Source of the DNA: Flavobacterium plurextorum
Lineage (GTDB): Bacteria > Bacteroidota > Bacteroidia > Flavobacteriales > Flavobacteriaceae
NCBI RefSeq assembly: GCF_002217395.1
Contig: NZ_MUHD01000014.1
Span: forward strand, 124,001-188,000
DNA length: 64,000 bases
Direction: 5' to 3'
The notes below the pieces were generated by a model. That model did no database searches. It saw only the letters and a program-made list of their open reading frames with translations, and had not been told where the DNA came from. The position numbers were made by a program, and so were the translations under genes. This document shows positions 1-8,957 of this stretch, piece after piece (position 1 is the stretch's first letter; each line of letters opens with the position of its first letter).

Positions 1-2
1 CT

Positions 3-1298
3 ACGTTGTTAGGAAGTTTTTATACCAATGAAGAATATAAAGATAAAAAGGACGAAGGCTACAACATTTTCTATATGGGAATAAATGTTGGAGCTTTTAT
101 TTGTAATTTCTTTGGTGCTGCTTTGCAGATTCTTTTAGGTTGGCATTGGGCTTTTATGGCTGCAGGTGTAGGTATGTTCATAGGTGTAATAGTGTTTTTA
201 TTAGGAACCAAACATTACGTAGGACACGATCAGAAAAAAGGTGTGCAGGAAGGCGATATGCCATTTTATAAAATCATCCTTTTTATTTTATTGCCTTCAT
301 TTGTTTTTGGAGCAATTGGCTGGTTGATAAAAGGAGTTGCATCAGAGACTAATTTGAACAGCTCAATCTTTGGTTCGGATAGTACAGATGCTTTTATTTT
401 TGCTTGTATTCCGATTATTTTGTTTTATGGATCGCTTTATGTTAGAGCCAAAGCAGAAGATAAACGTTCGATAGGAGCTTTACTAGCTATTTTTGGAGTA
501 GTAATTTTATTTTGGGGTGTTTTTAAACTTAATGGTTCAGCACTTACTACTTGGGCAGATCGTTATACAGATAGAGAAGTAACTGGAACAGCCGGTCAGG
601 TTGTTGGTAAAATAAAATTGGCAAAAGAAGTCGAATATAAAAAGGAATCAACAGAGCTTTATGATGATCAGTTTCGTTTGCAAAAAGTAAACGGAGTTGT
701 TCAAAAAGAGGAGAATTATCCGTTGTATTTTAGAAATGTTGCACCAGAAAAATTGCCTGCCGAAGGCAGTAAAGTGCATCTATGGGCTACAAACTTAAGT
801 CAGTCTATTAATCCAGGCTGGGTAATCATATTAACACCTTTGGTTGTTGCATTTTTCTCTTTTTTAAGAGCGAGAAAAAAAGAGCCTTCAACACCAACAA
901 AAATTGCTTTTGGATTGTTAATTTCAGCCTTGTCTGTTTTGGTTATGATAGCAGCAGTGAAAATTGGCGGCAACGGAACAGAGAAAGTCAGCGTTTGGTG
1001 GTTAGTAGCAAATTACGGAATAATCACAATTGGAGAACTGTTTTTAAGTCCTATGGGATTATCTGTAGTATCTAAATTAAGTCCAGTTAATATCACTTCG
1101 TTGATGATGGGAGGTTGGTTTTTGTCGACTTCTATAGGAAATAAGTTGAGCGGAGTTTTAGCAAGTATGTGGGATACGTATGATAATAAAGTTAACTTTT
1201 TTTGGGTTAATTTTGCATTGTTAATGTTTGCCACCGTACTAATGTTTGCTTTAGTAAAACAACTTAACAAGGTGATGAAAGAAAGAGGAATCAATTAA
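3..1298 (+). CDS. POT-family peptide transporter, 5' truncated
   Basis: This is the C-terminal part of a proton-coupled oligopeptide transporter (POT/PTR2, major facilitator superfamily) of the inner membrane. The reading frame is open to the window edge, so the N-terminal helices with the usual ExxERFxYYG signature lie upstream; the apparent TTG start at 6 is only an internal codon. Visible marks are the YMGINVGAFI segment near the cut end, many hydrophobic helices, and a GELFLSPMGLSVVSKLSP motif near the C-terminus. Between two helices, at about visible residues 183-265, sits a hydrophilic insertion that is absent from the following paralogue. The helix before the insertion reads FKLNGSAL where the paralogue has IYEQSGGSL. 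The next gene starts 14 bases downstream, so the two are probably one operon. Confidence 0.9.
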   Translation, partial: TLLGSFYTNEEYKDKKDEGYNIFYMGINVGAFICNFFGAALQILLGWHWAFMAAGVGMFIGVIVFLLGTKHYVGHDQKKGVQEGDMPFYKIILFILLPSFVFGAIGWLIKGVASETNLNSSIFGSDSTDAFIFACIPIILFYGSLYVRAKAEDKRSIGALLAIFGVVILFWGVFKLNGSALTTWADRYTDREVTGTAGQVVGKIKLAKEVEYKKESTELYDDQFRLQKVNGVVQKEENYPLYFRNVAPEKLPAEGSKVHLWATNLSQSINPGWVIILTPLVVAFFSFLRARKKEPSTPTKIAFGLLISALSVLVMIAAVKIGGNGTEKVSVWWLVANYGIITIGELFLSPMGLSVVSKLSPVNITSLMMGGWFLSTSIGNKLSGVLASMWDTYDNKVNFFWVNFALLMFATVLMFALVKQLNKVMKERGIN

Positions 1299-1312
1299 TT
1301 ATAAATAAATAA

Positions 1313-2797
1313 ATGGAGCAAAAGATTACTTTAGAGGAAATACAAAATTTTAAGGGCAACTATCCAAAGCAATTGTGGTATTTGTTTTTTGTTGAAATGT
1401 GGGAGCGTTTTTGCTTTTACGGAATGCGCGGAGTTCTTGTTATTTTCATGGTAGATCAGCTTTTTTTGAAAGAAGATCATGCTAGTTTGCAATACGGTGC
1501 TATTCAGGCTTTTGTATATGCTTTTACCTTTATTGGAGGTATTTTTGCCGATAAAGTTTTAGGATTTAAAAAATCATTGTTCTTTGGCGGGATCGTTATG
1601 ATTCTTGGAAATCTTCTGATCGCCGTTTCTCCTCATGATTTCTTTTACTATGGTATCGCTTTTTCTATTATTGGAACAGGTTTTTTTAAACCAAACGTTT
1701 CATCAATGGTTGGAGAATTGTATCACGAAAGTGACGGACGTAGAGATGCTGGTTACGGAATGTTTTATGCCGGAATAAATGTAGGAGGTCTTTTTGGAGG
1801 TGCTTTATGTGTTTATTTAGGGAAATATTATTCTTGGCAATTATGCTTTTTGTCAGCAGCAATAGTAATGTTTTTAGGTTTAATCACATTTTTATTCACT
1901 AAAAAATATTTAGGGCCAATTGGAGATTCTCCATTGTTGAACTTAGAGCCTGGTAAAAGACGAATTCGCGAAATAGCAGTATATGCTTTATCAATTTTAA
2001 GTTTGCCGTTTATTTTTATAATGGTAAAAAATACTGATTATACAGATTATTTCATGTATACAATTGGTATCGTTGCCGTTTCTTATTTTGTGTATGAATT
2101 GATTAAACTTGGTGATGTAAAAATGCAAAAGAAGCTTTTTGCAGCTTTCCTATTTGTATTCTTCTATTTCTTGTTTAATTCCATTTACGAACAAAGTGGT
2201 GGTTCATTATCTCTTTTTGCGAAAGATAACTTGAACAATAAATTGTTGTTCTTTAATATAGACCCAAATGTTGTTAATAATAGTTCGAATACCTTTTTTG
2301 TAGTGGTTTTAAGTCCTATTATTGGACTGTTATGGATTTGGTTAGGAAAACGAAAAATAGAGCCGAATACATTGATTAAATTCGGAATCGGATTTTTATT
2401 TCTAGCAGCCTCTTTTTATATCTTCTATCTTACCAGATTTTTTGCTGATTCAAAAGGTATAGCATCTCTAAACGTGTTTACTTTAGCTTACTTAGTAACA
2501 ACAATCGGAGAACTTTGTTTAGGGCCTATCGGAATGTCGATTATTACAAAGTTGTCTCCAAAAAGATTGTTTGGAATGATGATGGGATTGTGGTTTTTAG
2601 CTAGTGCTTTTGGGCAGTTGGCAGCAGGGAAATTAGGAGCTGAAATTTCAAGATCAAATACAGGAGATACTTTAGTTTCTAAATTGCAGTCTTATACAGA
2701 AGGGTATTATCAATTGGCAATTTATTCGCTTATTGCCGGCGTTATTTTAATTGCTATTTCTCCTTTAATTAGAAAATTAATGCAAGAAGTTAAATAG
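1313..2797 (+). CDS. POT-family peptide transporter
   Basis: A complete 494-residue POT/PTR2 transporter that should import di- and tripeptides with protons across the inner membrane. The family signature ExxERFxxYG is present at residues 28-37 (E28, E31, R32, F33, Y36, G37). The second signature FFKPNVSSMVGELY follows at about 120-133, and the conserved YEQSGGSL segment lies in the middle helix. A second GELCLGPIGMS motif near the C-terminus matches its neighbour. It lacks the hydrophilic insertion of the upstream paralogue, so the tandem pair probably differs in substrate. Start is ATG, 14 bases after the previous stop. Confidence 0.92.
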   Translation: MEQKITLEEIQNFKGNYPKQLWYLFFVEMWERFCFYGMRGVLVIFMVDQLFLKEDHASLQYGAIQAFVYAFTFIGGIFADKVLGFKKSLFFGGIVMILGNLLIAVSPHDFFYYGIAFSIIGTGFFKPNVSSMVGELYHESDGRRDAGYGMFYAGINVGGLFGGALCVYLGKYYSWQLCFLSAAIVMFLGLITFLFTKKYLGPIGDSPLLNLEPGKRRIREIAVYALSILSLPFIFIMVKNTDYTDYFMYTIGIVAVSYFVYELIKLGDVKMQKKLFAAFLFVFFYFLFNSIYEQSGGSLSLFAKDNLNNKLLFFNIDPNVVNNSSNTFFVVVLSPIIGLLWIWLGKRKIEPNTLIKFGIGFLFLAASFYIFYLTRFFADSKGIASLNVFTLAYLVTTIGELCLGPIGMSIITKLSPKRLFGMMMGLWFLASAFGQLAAGKLGAEISRSNTGDTLVSKLQSYTEGYYQLAIYSLIAGVILIAISPLIRKLMQEVK

Positions 2798-2820
2798 TTA
2801 ATTACTATTGACTTTTTGAT

Positions 2821-2828
2821 TAAATTTG
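2821..2828 (+). promoter_or_regulatory. Bacteroidota -7 element (TAAATTTG)
   Basis: The octamer fits the TAnnTTTG -7 consensus of Bacteroidota primary promoters and lies 17 bases before the ATG of the thioredoxin gene. A TTG at 2808-2810 is too close to be a normal -33 element, so only the -7 part is convincing. Confidence 0.4.
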
Positions 2829-2845
2829 TCAAAAAATAAAAGAAC

Positions 2846-3313
2846 ATGAAAAAGATATTCTTAATAACATTGTTTTTGATTGGTGCATTTGCAACTCAAG
2901 CCCAAGAGTTAAAGTGGTACACAGATGTTAAGGAAGCAATTACAGTAAGTAATAAAGAAAAGAAACCAATGTTGATGTTCTTTACCGGCAGTGATTGGTG
3001 CGGATGGTGTATTCGTTTGCAGAATGAAGTATTGAAAACTGTTGAATTTAAAAAATGGGCAGTTGATAATGTTGTTTTGGTAGAACTTGATTATCCAAGA
3101 AGTGTTGCACAGACGCCAGAATTGAAAAATCAGAATAATGAATTACAACAGGCTTTTGGAATTCAAGGATTTCCTACCGTATTTTTTACTAGCGCAGAAT
3201 CTAAAGACGGAAAAATTAATTTTAAAGGTCTTGGAAAAACAGGTTATGTTGCGGGCGGACCTTCAGCTTGGTTAACTGTAGCGGAAGAAATTGTTCATCC
3301 TAAAAAGTCCTAA
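2846..3313 (+). CDS. secreted thioredoxin-family protein
   Basis: A 155-residue exported thioredoxin-like protein. It has an N-terminal signal peptide ending near residue 20 (ATQAQ), then one thioredoxin fold with the redox motif C52-G-W-C55 inside GSDWCGWC and the cis-proline P110 in GFPTVFF. It should act as a periplasmic thiol-disulfide oxidoreductase, perhaps supplying reductant to envelope proteins; the partner is not visible. A close relative without the CxxC follows about 220 bases downstream. An intrinsic terminator follows the gene directly. Confidence 0.88.
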   Translation: MKKIFLITLFLIGAFATQAQELKWYTDVKEAITVSNKEKKPMLMFFTGSDWCGWCIRLQNEVLKTVEFKKWAVDNVVLVELDYPRSVAQTPELKNQNNELQQAFGIQGFPTVFFTSAESKDGKINFKGLGKTGYVAGGPSAWLTVAEEIVHPKKS

Positions 3314-3342
3314 AAAAGAAAAATAGATTCCTATAAATATAG

Positions 3343-3372
3343 ACTCCTTACAGCAATGTAAGGAGTTTTTTT
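3343..3372 (+). terminator. intrinsic terminator after thioredoxin gene
   Basis: A 10-bp perfect stem (3343-3352 with 3357-3366), GCAA tetraloop, followed by a T run. It lies 30 bases after the stop codon. Confidence 0.85.
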
Positions 3373-3464
3373 ATGAGTTAGAAAATGGTTTTATTTCGGC
3401 AGTAATTAATGGTTTGTTGCTTAATCATTGATGAAAAAACATATAATTTATTTTTTGTGTTTAT

Positions 3465-3472
3465 TAAATTTG
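3465..3472 (+). promoter_or_regulatory. Bacteroidota -7 element (TAAATTTG)
   Basis: TAAATTTG fits TAnnTTTG and lies about 60 bases upstream of the start at 3532. With the terminator before it, this suggests the CxxC-less paralogue has its own promoter. No well-spaced TTG -33 element was seen. Confidence 0.4.
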
Positions 3473-3531
3473 GATAATTAAAATATTATGTTAATTTCGT
3501 CACGCTTAACTAACCAAAAAACCAATCTACT

Positions 3532-3984
3532 ATGACTAAAAAACTACTTATCCTACTGTTTTTTTTAGGTTCATTTTTCATGCAGGCGCAAAATCTGGCT
3601 TGGCGGACAAACATGACAGATGCTATTGCAATCAGTAATGAACAAAAAAAACCAATGTTAATTTTATTCACAGCCTCAGGTGTATCAGAAAATTTGCAAA
3701 ATGAAATTTTTAGAACCCCGGATTTCGCTGTTTGGTCGCGAGATAATGTGATTTTAGTAAAATTAGACCTTTCAGATTCTTCAGCTTCTGCTACTGATAA
3801 AGAGCAAAATATTAAGCTGAAAAATGCTTTCGGCGTTGAAGATCTTCCTGAAGTTTGTTTTGCATTAGCTTCAGTAAGAAAAAATAAAACAACTTTTAGT
3901 GCTTTAGGCAAGATTGCTTACAAGCCCGGCGGTGCAAAAGCATGGATCGCTGAATCTAATAATATTTTGCACCCAAGTGAATAG
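3532..3984 (+). CDS. thioredoxin-like protein lacking the CxxC motif
   Basis: A 150-residue exported protein that aligns along its whole length with the thioredoxin-family protein just upstream: signal peptide ending MQAQ at about residue 20, shared KKPML block at 39-43, shared LQNE helix and GxxAYxxGG near the C-terminus. Where the neighbour has GSDWCGWCIR this protein has ASGVSEN, so three residues and both cysteines are gone. The cis-proline is kept but its context is altered (LPEVCF). The reading frame is intact, so this is a diverged duplicate rather than an obvious pseudogene. Redox chemistry of the normal kind is ruled out; a binding or scaffold role is possible but not shown. Confidence 0.8.
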   Translation: MTKKLLILLFFLGSFFMQAQNLAWRTNMTDAIAISNEQKKPMLILFTASGVSENLQNEIFRTPDFAVWSRDNVILVKLDLSDSSASATDKEQNIKLKNAFGVEDLPEVCFALASVRKNKTTFSALGKIAYKPGGAKAWIAESNNILHPSE

Positions 3985-4004
3985 TGAATTTAATTAAGTT
4001 TTTC

Positions 4005-6041
4005 TTAGTTTAATTTGTAGAATCCCTTTTCGGCAGTAGCATGGAAAGGGATATTTTTTTTAGCGCAGCTTGCCTCCCATATTTTTTGAATTTTGTATGA
4101 ATTAGAAGCGTCAGCCACAATGATTTTGGGATGAAGATCTGCTAAAACTCGATCAAGATTTATTTTTGGAGATTGCGTTAAAATTAGAATATCGGGTTGT
4201 AATTTATCAACGTAAATTCCAGTGCTGTCTATAATGAGAATTTTTTTACCATTAAAAAACAGCGTGTTTTTGATTTTTTTGGGTTCATTCAATATTCCAA
4301 AGTTTCCCACTAAATAAGAATTAAGAATAAAGTTTCTTGTACTTGATTTTAAAATAGTATCTGCAGCATAAAATGTAATGTTTTTTCCTGCTCTTGTGGT
4401 TATCAGCGTGTTTTTCTTTACGTTGTAAACAATTAATTCGTGTTGATTTGTGATTTCTTTTTTAGTATAAATTAAAGACAACTGCAGGGAAATTATGGAT
4501 AGCGCAAACGCAATAAAATGAGAATAAGTCCTGTTTTTTGACCAAACAATACAGCTGATAATTAGAAAATAAAGCGAAAACAGATAATAGGAGTTAAAGC
4601 TTATATTCTGAAAAACAAAAGATTCGAACGATGCAACATAATGAATAGTTAGGTTTAGAAGATATATGCTTTTTTCAAAGATTTCAACTAGAAATATTGG
4701 AGGACTTATAAAAATGGCAATTATCATAACAATTATTCCAGCAATCATTATAAAAGATAAAATGGGAAGAATAACAATATTAGTTACAAAAAACAAACCC
4801 GGAAATTGATGAAAATAATAAAGGCATAAAGGCAGAGTGCCAATTTGAGCAGCAAAAGAAACGGTTAATGCATCCCAGATATAAATTGATATTTTGTTTT
4901 TAGGAGTCCATATTTTTTTTAGTTCCGGTTGAAGCCAAACAATAAACAACAACGCTAAATAACTCAATTGAAAACCAACATCAAACAAAAAATAAGGTTC
5001 AAATAGTAATATAAGCAACATAGAAACTAGGAGAGTATGATAAATATTTCCGCTTCGACGCAAATGATTGCCTATTGCTACAAAACTAAACATTACAACT
5101 GAACGCAGTACAGAAGGCGATAAACCAGAAATTATTGCAAAACCAGCTAATGATATTAAAATTGAAATTAATTTAATCGCAGAACCTTTGCGAGTGTTAG
5201 GAATGGGTTTTAAAATAAAAGCGATAAACAACATTATAAAACCAACGTGTAATCCGGACACCGAAAGAACATGTGTCGCCCCAGAATATTGATAATCTTT
5301 AATTATATCTGATGAAATTTCTTGCTGCTGACCTAGTATTAATGCAAGCGCAACATTCAGTTCGTCTTTATTGAAATGAGCACTTTCGAGATTTTTTAGA
5401 ATAGTCGAATGCAGGCGTCCGCAATAATACCAAATGTCTTTTTTGATTGTCTTACTTACTGAGATTTCTGATTTTTCGCAGTATAATTGTGCATATATCT
5501 GTTTGTCTGATAAGTATTTAGAATAATCGAATTGATTCGGATTTTTGTTAGAAGGAGTTCGCTGTAAAGTAGTTTTTACTCTAATTATATTTCCTATAAT
5601 CAAAGGATTATGCAAACTGTCTTTTTGAATATTTACTATTATTTTACCTGAATAAACATTGTTGTCAATTTCTTTGATGAGTCCAATGTAACGATCACTG
5701 TAATTATTACTTTTGAGTTTTTCACGAAGTATGAAAGTTATAAAGTGCGGTTTTTCGAATGCAGTTTTTGAGTGTATATAATTCGACTTGTCAAAAGAAT
5801 CCGTGTGAAAAATCAACACACATATTCCTGTAGACAGCGAAATTAGATAAGTGCCTAATCCAAAGTAAGAGTTTGCTTTTGTATTATTTTTTACTAGAAA
5901 ATAAAGCAGACAAAATAGCAACGTGCTAAAAAGAAGAAATGTGCAAGCAGTTGAGATAGAAGGCTGACAATAATAAGAGATTATTATGCCCGAAATAAAG
6001 CATAATGTAATTTTAACTAAAGGAAAATCTAATACTTTCAT
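4005..6041 (-). CDS. ComEC/Rec2-family competence membrane protein, short form
   Basis: A 678-residue inner-membrane protein of the ComEC/Rec2 family, the channel that carries single-stranded DNA into the cytoplasm during natural transformation. There are several N-terminal helices, an OB-like extracytoplasmic region at about 100-200, then the competence domain opening with the hallmark SVSGLHVGF at about 255-265 and a long run of membrane helices to about residue 520. The last 150 residues are soluble, but they hold no HxHxDH metallo-beta-lactamase motif, unlike the long Bacillus-type ComEC. The neighbouring minus-strand genes (NlpC/P60, lpxB) are envelope housekeeping genes, and no other competence gene is in the window. 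Confidence 0.87.
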   Translation of the reverse strand: MKVLDFPLVKITLCFISGIIISYYCQPSISTACTFLLFSTLLFCLLYFLVKNNTKANSYFGLGTYLISLSTGICVLIFHTDSFDKSNYIHSKTAFEKPHFITFILREKLKSNNYSDRYIGLIKEIDNNVYSGKIIVNIQKDSLHNPLIIGNIIRVKTTLQRTPSNKNPNQFDYSKYLSDKQIYAQLYCEKSEISVSKTIKKDIWYYCGRLHSTILKNLESAHFNKDELNVALALILGQQQEISSDIIKDYQYSGATHVLSVSGLHVGFIMLFIAFILKPIPNTRKGSAIKLISILISLAGFAIISGLSPSVLRSVVMFSFVAIGNHLRRSGNIYHTLLVSMLLILLFEPYFLFDVGFQLSYLALLFIVWLQPELKKIWTPKNKISIYIWDALTVSFAAQIGTLPLCLYYFHQFPGLFFVTNIVILPILSFIMIAGIIVMIIAIFISPPIFLVEIFEKSIYLLNLTIHYVASFESFVFQNISFNSYYLFSLYFLIISCIVWSKNRTYSHFIAFALSIISLQLSLIYTKKEITNQHELIVYNVKKNTLITTRAGKNITFYAADTILKSSTRNFILNSYLVGNFGILNEPKKIKNTLFFNGKKILIIDSTGIYVDKLQPDILILTQSPKINLDRVLADLHPKIIVADASNSYKIQKIWEASCAKKNIPFHATAEKGFYKLN

Positions 6042-6091
6042 GGTTTAAAAGTATTAAATTTATGTAAGAAAAAGAATGTAAAATATTAAAG

Positions 6092-6577
6092 TTATTCTAT
6101 TACTCGATTAATTTGTACAAAGGAATTTTGGTAATATGGTTCTTTGGTAGATGAAATTATGACACCTTTTGAAGTAGAAGAATGCACAAACTTTATTTCA
6201 TTTGAGCTGACTTCAACAATTAGTCCTACATGATTAATTTGCCTGCTTCTGTTGGTCTTAAAAAATATTAAATCACCTTTATGGGCATCATTAAATTTTA
6301 TTATTATTCCAATTTTAGCTTGCTCAAAAGAACTTCTAGGAAGCTTAATATGTTCAGATTCGAATGTAGTAAAAACTAGTCCAGAGCAGTCAAAACCACT
6401 TCTTGTTGTCCCTCCAGCTTTGTATTTAACACCAATATTATCTGTTGCTTTTTCAATTAAATTATTTACAATATATCTATTTTCTCGTTTCGATTCTTTT
6501 TTACTTACAGCAGTAGAGGCTGATTTACAAGAAGCAAACAGCACAGAAAGAAGAAGGAAAATAAGTATTTTTTTCAA
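6092..6577 (-). CDS. NlpC/P60 (C40) family lipoprotein peptidase
   Basis: A 161-residue cell-wall peptidase of the NlpC/P60 type, expected to cut peptide links in peptidoglycan. It starts with a lipoprotein signal (LFASC, lipid-bearing Cys17). The C40 domain follows with the nucleophile C64 in GFDCSGL, the catalytic His116 in INHVGLI and a third polar residue H132 in KFVHSS. The length is that of a one-domain enzyme. It sits 9 bases after lpxB on the same strand, so the two are probably co-transcribed. Confidence 0.88.
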   Translation of the reverse strand: MKKILIFLLLSVLFASCKSASTAVSKKESKRENRYIVNNLIEKATDNIGVKYKAGGTTRSGFDCSGLVFTTFESEHIKLPRSSFEQAKIGIIIKFNDAHKGDLIFFKTNRSRQINHVGLIVEVSSNEIKFVHSSTSKGVIISSTKEPYYQNSFVQINRVIE

Positions 6578-6586
6578 AATAAAAAA

Positions 6587-7702
6587 TTAGGCTTTTAAAT
6601 CGGCAACAATAAGTTTAGCTGTTTTTTTACTGGCACCAACTCCGCCAAGTTTTTCTTCTAAAATATCATAGTTGTTAAGCAATTTGGCACGATAAGAAGG
6701 TTCCAGTAATTTGTTTAACTCTTCTTTTATGCGTTTTGTATTGCATTCACCTTGAATTAATTCAGTTACAACCTCTTGATCCATAATTAAATTAACAAGC
6801 GAAATGTATTTTAAAGTAATGATGCGTTTTGCAATTTGGTAAGAGATGGAACTTCCTTTGTAACAAACAACTTCTGGAACTTTAAAAAGAGCCGTTTCTA
6901 AAGTTGCAGTTCCCGAAGTCACTAAAGCGGCTGTAGAAGAACGCAGTAAGTCATATGTTTTGTTTGAAACAAATGCTATATTTTTATTTTTTATAAACTG
7001 TTGGTAAAACTCAAAATCTTGACTCGGTGCACCAGCAATAACAAATTCATAATCTTGAAAATCGTCAACAACACTCAGCATCACACTCAGCATTTTTGTT
7101 ATCTCTTGTTTACGGCTTCCTGGTAAAACGGCAATAATTGGTTTTTCCCCCAGATTGTTTTCTGTTCTAAATGCAGTCTCATTAAAAGAAGGCTGATTCT
7201 GAATAGCATCAATCAAAGGATGTCCGACAAAATCAACAGGAAAATTATGTTTGTCCTCATAAAAACTTTTTTCAAAAGGTAAAATCACAAACATCTTATC
7301 AATATCATGTTTTATGGCATTGATACGGTTTTCTTTCCAAGCCCAAATTTGAGGAGAAATGTAATAATGTGTTTTGTAATTAAGCGCTTTGGCCCATTTT
7401 GCAATACGCATATTAAAACCCGGATAATCAATAAAAATTAAAACATCAGGCTGAAATTCAGTAATGTCTTTTTTACAGATTTTAATATTATTTAATATGG
7501 TTTTTAAGTTAAAAATAACTTCAACAAATCCCATAAAAGCTAATTCGCGATAATGTTTTACTAATGTTCCACCGGCTTTTTGCATTAAGTCGCCGCCCCA
7601 AAATCTAATGTCAGCTTGAGGATCTTCCTCATACAATGCTTTCATTAAATTTGAACCGTGTAAATCTCCAGAAGCTTCACCAGCTATTATGTAGTATTTC
7701 AT
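6587..7702 (-). CDS. lpxB: lipid-A-disaccharide synthase
   Basis: LpxB joins UDP-2,3-diacylglucosamine and lipid X to form the tetra-acyl disaccharide of lipid A, at the cytoplasmic face of the inner membrane (family GT19). The 371-residue protein opens with MKYYIIAGEASGDLHG, the classic LpxB start, and holds YYISPQIWAWKENR, VGHPLID, the LPGSRKQEI nucleotide-sugar site and SGTATLETALF. I chose the ATG at 7702; a TTG three codons upstream is in frame but does not fit family starts. It lies downstream of surE and a small membrane protein, all on the minus strand. Confidence 0.95.
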   Translation of the reverse strand: MKYYIIAGEASGDLHGSNLMKALYEEDPQADIRFWGGDLMQKAGGTLVKHYRELAFMGFVEVIFNLKTILNNIKICKKDITEFQPDVLIFIDYPGFNMRIAKWAKALNYKTHYYISPQIWAWKENRINAIKHDIDKMFVILPFEKSFYEDKHNFPVDFVGHPLIDAIQNQPSFNETAFRTENNLGEKPIIAVLPGSRKQEITKMLSVMLSVVDDFQDYEFVIAGAPSQDFEFYQQFIKNKNIAFVSNKTYDLLRSSTAALVTSGTATLETALFKVPEVVCYKGSSISYQIAKRIITLKYISLVNLIMDQEVVTELIQGECNTKRIKEELNKLLEPSYRAKLLNNYDILEEKLGGVGASKKTAKLIVADLKA

Positions 7703-7725
7703 GTTAACCAATTTTTATTGCTGCG

Positions 7726-7733
7726 CAAAGATA
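7726..7733 (-). promoter_or_regulatory. -7 element for lpxB
   Basis: Read on the minus strand this is TATCTTTG (TAnnTTTG), 23 bases before the lpxB ATG. It suggests lpxB can be transcribed apart from surE. No clear -33 TTG at the right distance. Confidence 0.4.
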
Positions 7734-7738
7734 GGTTT

Positions 7739-8011
7739 TTAAATAATTAGAGTTGAAATTGCTAAAACAATCACCGCCAAAATTACGCCTCTTGCCATCA
7801 TTTCTTTGTTTCTGTTTAAAAGAATTAGAAAAACGGCAAGATCTAAAGTGGTGCCAATCGTAATTACTTTTCCTAAATAACCTTGCTGTTTAATAGTTTG
7901 AATTCCTGTTGAAAGATCAAGTGAAGTAAAGATTTTAATGAATAAAAGACTTCCAAGAAGAGAAATCAAGATTCCGATAATAAATCCAATGATAAAATCT
8001 TTTTTACTCAT
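7739..8011 (-). CDS. small membrane protein, unknown function
   Basis: A 90-residue protein made almost entirely of hydrophobic stretches: helices at about 8-28, 47-65 and 72-90, with a short polar loop around LSTGIQTIKQQG. I do not recognise a named domain. The reading frame overlaps the end of surE by 8 bases and lpxB follows, so it is translated in an operon with both. Confidence 0.7.
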   Translation of the reverse strand: MSKKDFIIGFIIGILISLLGSLLFIKIFTSLDLSTGIQTIKQQGYLGKVITIGTTLDLAVFLILLNRNKEMMARGVILAVIVLAISTLII

Positions 8012-8783
8012 TTAAATTCCATGTATTAAGTTGCTGCATAGAATGATGAGCGGTTAAGTCAAATTGTACTGGAACAACCGAAATATATCCGTTTTCCAGT
8101 GCCCATTCATCAGTATCTTCGCCTTTATCTTCATTTACAAATTTACCTGTAAGCCAGTAATAATCTTTTCCAAATGGAGTTTGTCTTTTATCAAATTTTT
8201 GAGAATAGAAAGCTTTTGCCTGACGACAGATTTTTATTCCCTTAATTTCTTTTTGACTTAGTTTTGGAAAATTCACATTTAAAACCACACCTTCTGGAAG
8301 TTTGTTAGCTAGAGTTTCTAAAGTTATTTTCTTTACAAAAGCCTTGACAGGTTCAAAATCGGCATTCCAATCAAAGTCCAAAAGAGAAAAACCAATTGCT
8401 TGAATGCCTTCAATTCCTGCTTCAACAGCTGCGCTCATAGTTCCAGAATAAATCACATTAATAGACGAATTAGATCCGTGATTGATTCCTGAAACACATA
8501 AGTCAGGTTTTCTTTTTAAAATTTCATTTACAGCCAGTTTTACACAGTCAACAGGCGTTCCAGAACAGCTGTATTCTGTAATTGTATCTCCATCTTTAGA
8601 AATTTTGTCTAAAAATAAAGTGTTATTTATGGTAATAGCATGTCCCATAGCGCTCTGAGGTTTGTCTGGTGCAACAACAACAACATCGCCAATTGTTTCC
8701 ATTACACTTATCAAAGCCCTTATTCCTGGAGCAAGAATTCCGTCGTCGTTTGTTACTAATATTAAAGGTTTTTGAGTACTCAT
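8004..8783 (-). CDS. surE: 5'/3'-nucleotidase SurE
   Basis: SurE removes phosphate from nucleoside 5'- and 3'-monophosphates and needs a divalent metal. The 259-residue protein has the metal-binding pair D13-D14 in LVTNDDGI, the SAMGHAIT region, SCSGTPVDCVKL, and the SGINHGSN motif with the metal-ligand Asn, all in family order and near the usual length. Its last codons overlap the start of the small membrane protein gene; lpxB comes next. Confidence 0.95.
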   Translation of the reverse strand: MSTQKPLILVTNDDGILAPGIRALISVMETIGDVVVVAPDKPQSAMGHAITINNTLFLDKISKDGDTITEYSCSGTPVDCVKLAVNEILKRKPDLCVSGINHGSNSSINVIYSGTMSAAVEAGIEGIQAIGFSLLDFDWNADFEPVKAFVKKITLETLANKLPEGVVLNVNFPKLSQKEIKGIKICRQAKAFYSQKFDKRQTPFGKDYYWLTGKFVNEDKGEDTDEWALENGYISVVPVQFDLTAHHSMQQLNTWNLNE

Positions 8784-8829
8784 GCTGTGATTTGTATTTT
8801 TAATTTATCAAAATTAAAGCTTATTAAAA

Positions 8830-8837
8830 CAAATGTA
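8830..8837 (-). promoter_or_regulatory. -7 element for surE operon
   Basis: On the minus strand the octamer reads TACATTTG, matching TAnnTTTG, 46 bases before the surE ATG. A TTG (8863-8865 on the opposite strand) lies 25 bases upstream, slightly longer than the usual spacing. Confidence 0.45.
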
Positions 8838-8957
8838 GTAACAGATTTTGGTAGAATGCTAACAAATAAATAAAAATTGTAAACTAAATTCGGGAAGACT
8901 TTTGCGCATCAAACATTTTTATATCTTTAACAAAAAATTATAGTGAACTTGGCATGT

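Noticed and set aside
3510..3911. A 133-codon minus-strand frame over the CxxC-less thioredoxin gene
   Set aside because: The plus-strand frame aligns with its neighbour and has a signal peptide; this frame is its shadow.
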